The notes under the pieces are model-generated. The model saw only the letters and a program-made list of their open reading frames with translations, did not search any database and was not told the origin of the DNA. A DNA stretch of 5,125 nt. Origin: an uncultured Eubacteriales bacterium. Lineage in GTDB: Bacteria > Bacillota > Clostridia > Oscillospirales > Oscillospiraceae. This document shows positions 1-5,125 of this stretch, in pieces. A program made the translations under genes and the position numbers. The stretch covers positions 1 to 5,125 of the forward strand of contig CAJKSU010000194.1 in NCBI GenBank assembly GCA_905202605.1. The letters run 5' to 3'. How positions within the stretch are numbered: the stretch's first letter is position 1; every line of letters begins with the position of its first letter.

Positions 1-956
1 AGCCACCAAGCATACCTACACTCCCGGAGAATTTTGCAGATATGCCGACCGCTACCCGAAAGGCTCCGGCTGGCGTAGCTCCAGCCCTGAATGCTGCCGG
101 AGGTCTGGCAGTAGTGCAGCGGGGGAAGGGGAACGTCCTGAGGCAGGGTGCGGATCACGATCAGCTTGACCTTCTGCCGCTCCGGGACAATGGCCTTGAT
201 ATAGACGCTGACCCGGTCGCCGGGGCGGAGATCCTCCCGGTATTCCGCAAGGCCGGAGAGGTTGGGGCTCAGCTCGATGAACACCCCGTAGTCCTTGACG
301 CGGCGCACCACCCCAACGACAGTCTCGCCCACGGAGAAATTCCGGGCGTTTTCCTGCCATGTTCCCAGCAGCTCCTTATGGGTGAGATTGATCCGGCGGA
401 GTACCGGATCCTGAGACAGAATTGCAACATAGATGTGCTGTCCCTCCTGAAACCGATCCCGGCTGTGATTGATCCGGGAAACGGAGATATGCTCGATGGA
501 GAGCAGGGACACGTTGCCGCAGCCGATGTCGCAGAAGGCACCGAAGCGATCCAGATGGGTTACCACCGCCGGGAGCACCGTGCCGGTGGGAATGGTGTGG
601 AGCAGATAGTCCAGCGCCTCCAGTTGGGCGTCCTTCCGGGACAGCTGGAGCCGGGGCTGGGGATCATACAGTCCGTCCATGGACGTGATTTTAAAGCAAA
701 CTGGTTTTCCCACCCGGCTCAGAATGGCGATATCCCGCACGCTGCCGTCGGAAATGCCAATGGCGGTGTCCGGGCGGGGAATGATCCCCTGTACGCTCCC
801 CAGATCCACCAGAAGATCATGGGCGGGGGTGGCAGAACGGGCGGTAGCCTCCAGAATCGTACCCTCCAGATAGGCCTTTTTCAGCTGTTCCCGGCTCATT
901 TCGCTGGCGTGCAGCGTATGGGGGAACATGCCTTCGGGATAATATGTAGTGTTCAT
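1..956 (-). CDS. S1 domain RNA-binding protein, 3' end outside the window
   Basis: This minus-strand frame is open from an ATG at 956..954 to the left edge (318 codons, no stop). A Shine-Dalgarno GGAGG at 970..966 lies 9 bases upstream and fixes the start. I read three OB-fold S1-like units: a degenerate one at about residues 28-108, a second at about 122-195 (TGTVLPAVVTHLDRFGAFCDI) and a clear third at about 206-270 (VGETVVGVVRRVKDYGVFIEL). The GxVxxVxxYGxFI pattern is the S1 hallmark of ribosomal protein S1 and related RNA-binding proteins. Clostridial proteins of this kind are often labelled 30S ribosomal protein S1, but this one is shorter than the four-to-six-repeat S1 and may be a separate cytoplasmic RNA or ribosome-associated factor. 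It lies 81 bases downstream of the small unknown gene on the same strand and probably shares its transcript. The tail after about residue 296 is Ser/Gly/Arg-rich and does not look like S1 sequence. Family is confident, exact role is not. Confidence 0.85.
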   Translation of the reverse strand, partial: MNTTYYPEGMFPHTLHASEMSREQLKKAYLEGTILEATARSATPAHDLLVDLGSVQGIIPRPDTAIGISDGSVRDIAILSRVGKPVCFKITSMDGLYDPQPRLQLSRKDAQLEALDYLLHTIPTGTVLPAVVTHLDRFGAFCDIGCGNVSLLSIEHISVSRINHSRDRFQEGQHIYVAILSQDPVLRRINLTHKELLGTWQENARNFSVGETVVGVVRRVKDYGVFIELSPNLSGLAEYREDLRPGDRVSVYIKAIVPERQKVKLIVIRTLPQDVPLPPLHYCQTSGSIQGWSYASRSLSGSGRHICKILRECRYAWW

Positions 957-965
957 ATGTGGTTT

Positions 966-972
966 CCTCCTT
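966..972 (-). promoter_or_regulatory. Ribosome binding site of the S1-domain gene
   Basis: On the minus strand the bases read AAGGAGG, a near-perfect anti-16S match, 9 bases before the ATG at 956..954. It settles the start of a gene whose 3' end lies outside the window. Confidence 0.85.
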
Positions 973-996
973 ATTGGACGTTTATTTTTTTCGGAG

Positions 997-1021
997 TGCG
1001 GCCAGAATGGCTCCGGCCGCA
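997..1021 (-). other. Hairpin in the gap between the unknown gene and the S1-domain gene
   Basis: TGCGGCC (minus strand, 1021..1015) pairs perfectly with GGCCGCA (1003..997). In the minus-strand RNA three more pairs, one of them G-U, extend the stem to about 10 pairs around a 5-base loop. It lies between the stop of the upstream gene (1040..1038) and the ribosome binding site of the S1 gene. It is followed on the minus strand by A-rich rather than U-rich sequence, so it does not look like an intrinsic terminator. It could be an RNA-processing or stability element, or chance in GC-rich DNA. Confidence 0.4.
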
Positions 1022-1037
1022 GATTCATCTCCGGTAG

Positions 1038-1373
1038 TTACAGAATATGCCCGCCCAGCGCTTCCAGCAGCCGCCGCGCCTCCCGTGCCTGCGTATCGTC
1101 GGTGAGAACAGACACGATAGCGGTGTCACAGGACTTTGGGGTGTGGAGTATCACACCGTTTCCTGCCAGAGGCGGCAGTGCAGCCATCAGGCTGTTTCCC
1201 ATATTATTTCCCCCGGCGGCGCCAAAGGGAGCGGCCACAAGCAGGGGATCGGCGGGGATTGGTTCCGATGGTTTTTTCTGCGCGGATACCATAAAGCCAC
1301 GGCGTTTCAGTCGCTCCGACGCCTGACGGGCTTCATATGGATTTGAAAATTCACAGGTAATGGTAATCGACAA
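1038..1373 (-). CDS. Small protein of unknown function with two alpha/beta halves
   Basis: I do not recognise this 111-residue protein with certainty. The frame is open up to an ATG at 1484, but that would run across the divergent gene. The better start is TTG at 1373..1371, with AAGGAG (1387..1382) 8 bases upstream. The N-terminal part (residues 2-32, SITITCEFSNPYEARQASER then LKRRGFMVS) reads as strand-helix-strand with a charged helix. Residues 84-110 (DTAIVSVLTDDTQAREARRL and following) repeat that pattern. Between them is a hydrophobic Gly/Ala/Pro stretch including GAAGGNNMGNS (51-61). The layout recalls the YflT / general stress protein 17M type, where ferredoxin-like segments flank a glycine-rich middle, but that is a fold-level impression. 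No signal peptide or clear membrane helix is visible. It is the first gene of the leftward unit, 81 bases before the S1-domain gene. Confidence 0.7.
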   Translation of the reverse strand: MSITITCEFSNPYEARQASERLKRRGFMVSAQKKPSEPIPADPLLVAAPFGAAGGNNMGNSLMAALPPLAGNGVILHTPKSCDTAIVSVLTDDTQAREARRLLEALGGHIL

Positions 1374-1381
1374 TTCAATCA

Positions 1382-1387
1382 CTCCTT
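1382..1387 (-). promoter_or_regulatory. Ribosome binding site deciding the TTG start
   Basis: The minus strand reads AAGGAG here, 8 bases before TTG 1373..1371. An in-frame GTG at 1382..1380 overlaps the site itself, so it cannot be served by it. No comparable site precedes the far upstream ATG. This makes TTG the best-supported start of the unknown gene. Confidence 0.7.
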
Positions 1388-1419
1388 CGGTCCTATTGTT
1401 GCCGACAGAAGGAGAAATT

Positions 1420-1434
1420 ATGCAGTTGAGGTGA
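1420..1434 (+). CDS. Possible four-codon leader ORF (MQLR)
   Basis: ATG CAG TTG AGG TGA follows a strong AGAAGGAG site (1407-1414) at a good spacing of 5 bases. It ends 5 bases before the ATG of the DUF951 gene and covers most of that gene's own weaker site (GAGGTG, 1428-1433). The best ribosome binding site in the gap therefore serves this tiny frame rather than the annotated gene. It may feed ribosomes to the downstream start by reinitiation, or it may be chance. Nothing shows that it is translated. Confidence 0.25.
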   Translation: MQLR

Positions 1435-1439
1435 CAAAC

Positions 1440-1625
1440 ATGGATGTACGAGTTGGTGACACGCTGGTGATGAAAAAGGCGCATCCCTGCGGATCAAAGG
1501 AATGGAAGGTACTGCGTACCGGCATGGATTTTCGGCTGAAATGTCTGGGCTGCGGTCACGAGGTGCTGGGCGCGAGAGCAAAGCTGGAAAAGAATATTAA
1601 GGAAATTCGCCATGGAGCGGAATGA
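1440..1625 (+). CDS. DUF951 domain-containing protein
   Basis: The 61-residue product (MDVRVGDTLVMKKAHPCGSK...) is a full-length member of DUF951, small uncharacterised proteins of Firmicutes. Family hallmarks are visible: V-GD near the start, MKK-HPCGS at 11-19, W22, and FRLKCLGCGHEV at 31-42. Cys17, Cys35 and Cys38, with His15 or His40, could bind a metal such as zinc; that is inference. I chose ATG 1440, with GAGGTG (1428-1433) just upstream, because the family usually begins with M-D-(V/I). An in-frame GTG at 1431 would add three residues but overlaps that site. The gene overlaps the recQ start by 14 bases and heads the rightward unit. Such proteins are sometimes described as possible nucleic-acid binders, but no function is established from this sequence. 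Confidence 0.9.
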   Translation: MDVRVGDTLVMKKAHPCGSKEWKVLRTGMDFRLKCLGCGHEVLGARAKLEKNIKEIRHGAE

Positions 1626-3141
1626 ACCGCTGGAGCGGGCAAGGACGCTGCTGCATGAGCATTTTGGTTATTCCTCCTTTCGGGGTGCGCAGGAAACGCT
1701 GATTTTGTCGATTCTCTCCGGTAAGGATGCTTTGGGCATTATGCCCACCGGCGCGGGGAAGTCCGTGTGCTATCAGATCCCCGGACTGATGCTGCCGGGC
1801 ATTACGCTGGTGGTGTCACCGCTGATTTCATTGATGCAGGATCAGGTACGGGCGTTGAAGGCCGCCGGGATCGCAGGGGCGTATCTCAATTCCTCCCTGA
1901 CCTATAAGCAGTATCTTCGGGCGCTGGACAACGCCAGACACGGGATGTACAAGATCATCTATGTGGCGCCGGAACGGCTGGCCACCGGGGAATTCCAGAG
2001 CTTTGCGGCCTCGGTGCCGATTTCCCTTGTGGCGGTGGACGAGGCGCACTGCGTGTCCCAGTGGGGGCATGACTTCCGCCCCTCCTATATGAACATTGCG
2101 CCCTTTGTGAACCGCTTGCCCAAGCGCCCGGTGCTGGCGGCCTTTACCGCCACGGCAACCCCGGCGGTGCGGGAGGATATTCTCACCCACCTGAGCCTCA
2201 GAGAGCCGGAGATCGCAGTGACGGGCTTTGACCGGGAGAATCTGTTCTTTCGGGTTTCAAAGCCTACAGATAAAAAGGCGGCGGTACTGGAATACGTATC
2301 TCAGCACCGGGAGGAGAGCGGCATTGTCTATTGCTCCACTCGGAAGAATGTGGAGCGGGTGACGGAGCTGCTTCGGGACAACGGCATCATGGCGGCACGG
2401 TATCACGCCGGGCTGGAGGAAGCGGAGCGCCGGGAAGGGCAGACTGCATTCCTCTACGATAAGGTAAAGGTTATGGTGGCCACCAATGCCTTTGGCATGG
2501 GTATCGACAAGCAGAACGTGGGCTACGTGGTCCACTATAATATGCCCAAGAATATGGAGGCCTACTATCAGGAGGCGGGGCGAGCGGGGCGAGACGGCTC
2601 CAAGGCGGAATGCCTGCTGCTCTATGGCCCCGGCGACGTCCATACCGCGGAATTTTTTATCAACAATTCCACTGAGGGCAACGAGAACGGTCCTCAGGCC
2701 GCGGCGCAGCGGCGGAAAATCGAGCTGGATAAGCTGGATCAGATGAAGAACTACTGCTTTACCTCCGGCTGCCTCCGGCACTATATTCTGGAGTATTTTG
2801 GGGAAGATTCCCCGGCGCGGTGTGATAACTGCGGCAACTGCCGGGCTAGGAAGAACATTGCGGCGGCGCTGCGCGCTCCGGCGTCCCGACCCCAGAAGTT
2901 AGAGCGCAGTCTCTATGAAATGCTGAGGAGCGTCCGCACGGACTTTGCGGAAAAGGCCGGACTGCCGCCGGAGCTGATCTTTACGGATCGGAGCCTGCAG
3001 GCCATGGCAGTATCCAAGCCCCAAAACGAGCATGACATGATGGAGATTCCCGGCGTTAGCCCGGTGAAATATCAGATGTACGGGAAAACCTTCCTGCGTG
3101 TAATCCAGCGCAACAGTGAAAGAAGGAGTGGCGTAGAATGA
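1612..3141 (+). CDS. recQ: RecQ-family ATP-dependent DNA helicase without winged-helix domain
   Basis: RecQ enzymes are 3'-5' DNA helicases that unwind duplex and branched DNA during recombination and repair. The 509-residue product has all helicase motifs: motif 0 (FRGAQ, 23-27), Walker A PTGAGKS (45-51), motif Ia SPLISLMQDQV (69-79), DEAH (143-146) with the RecQ aromatic-rich loop CVSQWGHDFRP (147-157), motif III TATAT (179-183), motif IV near VYCSTRKN (239-246), motif V ATNAFGMGID (290-299) and motif VI QEAGRAGRDG (320-329). The zinc ligands are Cys387, Cys404, Cys407 and Cys410, spaced as I recall for E. coli RecQ. An HRDC domain follows at about 429-500 (FTDRSLQAMA, MMEIPGVSPVKYQMYGKTFL). 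Only about 18 residues separate zinc site and HRDC, so the roughly 100-residue winged-helix RQC domain is absent, consistent with a length near 510 rather than 600. Start ATG 1612 has TAAGGA (1598-1603) 8 bases upstream. The stop overlaps hisC by ATGA. Confidence 0.96.
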   Translation: MERNEPLERARTLLHEHFGYSSFRGAQETLILSILSGKDALGIMPTGAGKSVCYQIPGLMLPGITLVVSPLISLMQDQVRALKAAGIAGAYLNSSLTYKQYLRALDNARHGMYKIIYVAPERLATGEFQSFAASVPISLVAVDEAHCVSQWGHDFRPSYMNIAPFVNRLPKRPVLAAFTATATPAVREDILTHLSLREPEIAVTGFDRENLFFRVSKPTDKKAAVLEYVSQHREESGIVYCSTRKNVERVTELLRDNGIMAARYHAGLEEAERREGQTAFLYDKVKVMVATNAFGMGIDKQNVGYVVHYNMPKNMEAYYQEAGRAGRDGSKAECLLLYGPGDVHTAEFFINNSTEGNENGPQAAAQRRKIELDKLDQMKNYCFTSGCLRHYILEYFGEDSPARCDNCGNCRARKNIAAALRAPASRPQKLERSLYEMLRSVRTDFAEKAGLPPELIFTDRSLQAMAVSKPQNEHDMMEIPGVSPVKYQMYGKTFLRVIQRNSERRSGVE

Positions 3142-4208
3142 ACAAGCAGTATTGGGCCAGAAGAATTCAGAACACCGAACCCTATGTCCCCGGCGAGCAG
3201 CCCAAGGATCGGCGCTATGTGAAGCTCAACACCAATGAAAATCCCTATCCGCCTTCTCCCAGAGTGCGGGAGGCCATGGCCGGGGTGGATATGGCGGCAC
3301 TGCGGCTGTATCCGGATCCGGACTGCCTGAGCCTGAGAACGGCGTTGGCGGCGGCGAAGAATCTTCGTCCGGAGGAGGTATTTGTGGGAAACGGCTCCGA
3401 TGAAATTCTGGCGTTTTCCTATCTTGCCTTTATGGACGAGGACAATCCGGCGATTTTCCCGGATATCACCTACAGCTTTTATCCGGTGTACGCCGCGTTC
3501 TTTGGCAGCAACACCCGGATCGTTCCGGTGCGGGAGGATTTCTCCATCCCGCTGGAGGAGCTGTGCCGGAATGACGGCACGGTGATCCTCACCAACCCCA
3601 ACGCCCCCACGGGCATGGCGGTGGAGCTTGCGGACATCGAGCGCCTGCTCCGGGCCAATCCCGACCATGTGGTGATTGTGGACGAGGCCTACGTGGATTT
3701 CGGGGCAGAGTCTGCGGTGGGGCTGATCCACCGGTACAGCAACCTTCTGGTGGTGCAGACCTGCTCCAAATCCCGGAGCCTTGCGGGCATGCGCATCGGC
3801 TTTGCCTTTGGCTGTGAGGATTTGATTGCTGCCCTGAATACGGTAAAGAACTCCGTGAATTCCTATACGCTGGATCGCATGGCGCTTGCTGCCGCACAGG
3901 CTGCGGTGGAGGATCAGGTCTATATGGATGATACCTGCTCCCGCGTGTCGAATACCCGCGAAATCACCACCGGGAAATTAAAAAAATTGGGCTTTACCGT
4001 GCTGCCCTCCAAGGCGAACTTTGTATTTGCCAGCCATCCGAAGGTTCCGGGGCAGACACTGTTTCAGCAGCTGCGGGAAAAGGGCGTTCTGGTGCGGTAC
4101 TTTAATAAGCCGAGGATCCATGAATTCCTGCGCATCACCATCGGCACCCCGGAGGAAATGGACGTGCTGATTCATGCGCTGGAGAAAATATTGGAGGAAT
4201 ATCAATGA
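3138..4208 (+). CDS. hisC: Histidinol-phosphate aminotransferase (HisC-type)
   Basis: HisC is a cytoplasmic PLP enzyme of fold type I that makes L-histidinol phosphate from imidazole-acetol phosphate and glutamate. The 356-residue length is typical. Visible signatures are NTNENPYPPSP (31-41), YPDPDC (58-63), GNGSDEI (84-90), NPNAPTG (153-159), VDEAYVDF (181-188) with PLP-contacting Asp182 and Tyr185, the Schiff-base lysine Lys211 in SKSRSLAGMRIGFA (210-223), Arg219, and the substrate carboxylate arginine Arg332 in LRITIG (331-336). Start ATG 3138 overlaps the recQ stop as ATGA, with AGAAGGAG (3121-3128) 9 bases before it, so translation is probably coupled. No other his gene is in the window. 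Some HisC-like enzymes instead act on aromatic amino acids or other substrates, so the substrate is inferred from the family. The stop overlaps the next gene, again as ATGA. Confidence 0.9.
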   Translation: MNKQYWARRIQNTEPYVPGEQPKDRRYVKLNTNENPYPPSPRVREAMAGVDMAALRLYPDPDCLSLRTALAAAKNLRPEEVFVGNGSDEILAFSYLAFMDEDNPAIFPDITYSFYPVYAAFFGSNTRIVPVREDFSIPLEELCRNDGTVILTNPNAPTGMAVELADIERLLRANPDHVVIVDEAYVDFGAESAVGLIHRYSNLLVVQTCSKSRSLAGMRIGFAFGCEDLIAALNTVKNSVNSYTLDRMALAAAQAAVEDQVYMDDTCSRVSNTREITTGKLKKLGFTVLPSKANFVFASHPKVPGQTLFQQLREKGVLVRYFNKPRIHEFLRITIGTPEEMDVLIHALEKILEEYQ

Positions 4209-5077
4209 TCGAATACGAACCGCCGGTATACCGTCCCCCCGGAGAATGGCGCAGCTTTCTGGTGCAGGCCACCATTGGATGCAGCCACAATGGCTGTACG
4301 TTCTGCGGCATGTATAAGGGGAAGAAATTCCGGGTGCGCCCGCTGGAGGACATCATTGGGGACATCCGGGAAGCAGCAGCCATGTATAATCAGTATGAAA
4401 AGGTGTTCCTGTGCGACGGCGACGCCATTGCCATGAAGACGGAGGAGCTGCTGGAGATTCTGGCAGAAATCAAACGGGACTTTCCCCACTGCCGGCTGAT
4501 TTCAACCTACGCCGGGCCGAAAAGCACCCTGAGCAAGACCCCGGAGGAGCTGAAAGCACTCCATGAGGCGGGACTGGGCCGGGCGTATCTGGGCATTGAA
4601 ACCGGCATGGAGCAGCTGCTGAAATCCACCAACAAGGGCGTCACCCGGGCGGAAATGCTGGAGGCGGGTCTGCGGCTCCGGCATGCGGGCATTGACCTGT
4701 GGGGCATTATCCTCATCGGCCTTGGTGGAAAGCCGCTGTCCATGGAAAATGCCAGACAGACGGCGAAGCTCATCAATGAAATGCAGCCCAATCACCTTTC
4801 CGCCATGAACTACACGCCGGTGGAGGGAACAAAGCTGGGCAATCAGGCGCTCCGGGGAGAATTTCAGGTGCTCTCTGCCGGAGAAAGTCTGGAGGAAACC
4901 GCCGAGCTGATCCGGAATCTGGACGTTTCCGGCATGCATTTCACCTCGGATCACGCCTCCAACTATCTGCCCCTGAAGGGGACGCTCAATGAGGATCGGG
5001 AGAAGCTCCTTGCGCTGATCGACGGCGCCATTCACGGCACTGTTGGGATCCGCAGCGAATACAGCAGAGGATTATAA
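4205..5077 (+). CDS. Radical SAM protein of unknown substrate
   Basis: The 290-residue product belongs to the radical SAM superfamily, which uses a [4Fe-4S] cluster to cleave S-adenosylmethionine and start radical chemistry. The cluster cysteines are Cys26, Cys31 and Cys34 in TIGCSHNGCTFCGMY (23-37), giving C-x4-C-x2-C rather than the common C-x3-C-x2-C. Further core elements are FLCDGDA (68-74, the GGE-like strand), LISTYAGP (98-105), AYLGIETG (127-134) and IILIGLGG (168-175). A conserved-looking tail, HFTSDHASNYLPLKGTLNED (245-264), resembles clostridial proteins labelled only radical SAM protein, of Elp3/MiaB/HemN-like general type. No cobalamin-binding or extra iron-sulfur domain is seen. 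ATG 4205 overlaps the hisC stop as ATGA, with GGAGG (4193-4197) 7 bases before it. It is last in the operon, just before a terminator. The reaction is unknown. Confidence 0.92.
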   Translation: MIEYEPPVYRPPGEWRSFLVQATIGCSHNGCTFCGMYKGKKFRVRPLEDIIGDIREAAAMYNQYEKVFLCDGDAIAMKTEELLEILAEIKRDFPHCRLISTYAGPKSTLSKTPEELKALHEAGLGRAYLGIETGMEQLLKSTNKGVTRAEMLEAGLRLRHAGIDLWGIILIGLGGKPLSMENARQTAKLINEMQPNHLSAMNYTPVEGTKLGNQALRGEFQVLSAGESLEETAELIRNLDVSGMHFTSDHASNYLPLKGTLNEDREKLLALIDGAIHGTVGIRSEYSRGL

Positions 5078-5090
5078 AGGAATCGGAATT

Positions 5091-5125
5091 GCCCCCGGCC
5101 GGGAATCGGCCGGGGGCTTGCTTTC
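5091..5125 (+). terminator. Intrinsic terminator of the four-gene operon
   Basis: A perfect 11-pair GC-rich stem (5091-5101 with 5107-5117) closes a 5-base GGAAT loop and is followed by TTGCTTTC. It starts 14 bases after the radical SAM stop. The U-tract is interrupted and may continue past the window edge, but position and stem strength make a Rho-independent terminator very likely. Confidence 0.88.

Larger units (their letters stand above)
1374..1439. promoter_or_regulatory. Divergent intergenic region
   Basis: These 66 bases separate the leftward and rightward units and should hold, or lie close to, the promoters of both. I looked for sigma-70 type boxes and found only weak candidates: TATTGT at 1394-1399 has no -35 at proper spacing, and TCGACA at 1367-1372 is 21 bases from it. 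A 7-base inverted repeat, CTCCTTC (1382-1388) and GAAGGAG (1408-1414), spans the centre. It consists of the two Shine-Dalgarno sequences facing opposite ways, so it is largely explained by the divergent starts. Promoters may also lie inside the opposing coding sequences. Confidence 0.5.

Noticed and set aside
981..1021. T-run (981-991) next to a GC hairpin, considered as a terminator
   Set aside because: The T-run precedes the hairpin on the plus strand and reads as an A-run after it on the minus strand, so neither orientation gives hairpin followed by U-tract.
42..1037. Long plus-strand open frame of 331 codons
   Set aside because: It lies antisense to the S1-domain gene, which has recognisable S1 motifs and a good ribosome binding site. 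Its translation shows no domain, and such shadows are common in GC-rich DNA.
1343..1399. TTGAAA (1343-1348) and TATTGT (1394-1399) as promoter boxes for the rightward operon
   Set aside because: The two boxes are far too distant to form one promoter, and neither has a partner at 16-18 bases.
1374..1484. N-terminal extension of the unknown gene to ATG 1484
   Set aside because: The extension would run through the DUF951 start, and the added residues look non-conserved. TTG 1373 has a well-spaced AAGGAG.
2257..2781. Minus-strand open frame of 174 codons inside recQ
   Set aside because: It is fully antisense to conserved helicase motifs V and VI, with no recognisable domain.
3072..3731. Minus-strand open frame of 219 codons across the recQ-hisC junction
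   Set aside because: His/Arg/Gly-rich composition typical of the complement of GC-rich coding DNA, and antisense to two well-supported genes.
4502..5035. Minus-strand open frame of 177 codons inside the radical SAM gene
   Set aside because: Antisense shadow of a well-supported gene with no domain features of its own.

Overview
The window suggests a Gram-positive, low-to-mid GC Firmicute of the Clostridia class, most likely a gut Oscillospirales/Ruminococcaceae-type bacterium. This is inferred from strong AAGGAG/GGAGG ribosome binding sites, dense overlapping operons, GC-rich codon choice, and a DUF951 protein, a family known mainly from Firmicutes. No species can be named from the sequence alone.

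Layout. Two transcription units diverge from a short intergenic gap at about 1374-1439. Leftward (minus strand) lie a 111-residue protein of unknown function that starts at TTG (1373..1038), then an S1-domain RNA-binding protein (956 to the left edge, 3' end outside the window). Rightward (plus strand) lie four tightly packed genes: a 61-residue DUF951 protein, a RecQ-family helicase, a HisC-type aminotransferase and a radical SAM protein. Each gene overlaps the next by 4 to 14 bases. A strong GC-rich terminator hairpin follows the last gene at the right edge.

Function. The plus-strand genes look co-transcribed and partly translationally coupled, but their known family roles (DNA repair helicase, histidine biosynthesis, uncharacterised radical SAM chemistry) do not form an obvious single pathway. 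It is best read as a housekeeping operon. The most notable details are a RecQ that keeps the zinc-binding and HRDC domains but lacks room for the winged-helix (RQC) domain between them, a C-x4-C-x2-C cluster motif in the radical SAM protein, a four-codon leader ORF in front of the DUF951 gene, and a small unknown protein with two similar alpha/beta halves. I see no mobile element, CRISPR array, tRNA, rRNA or defence system, and no convincing new biological system.
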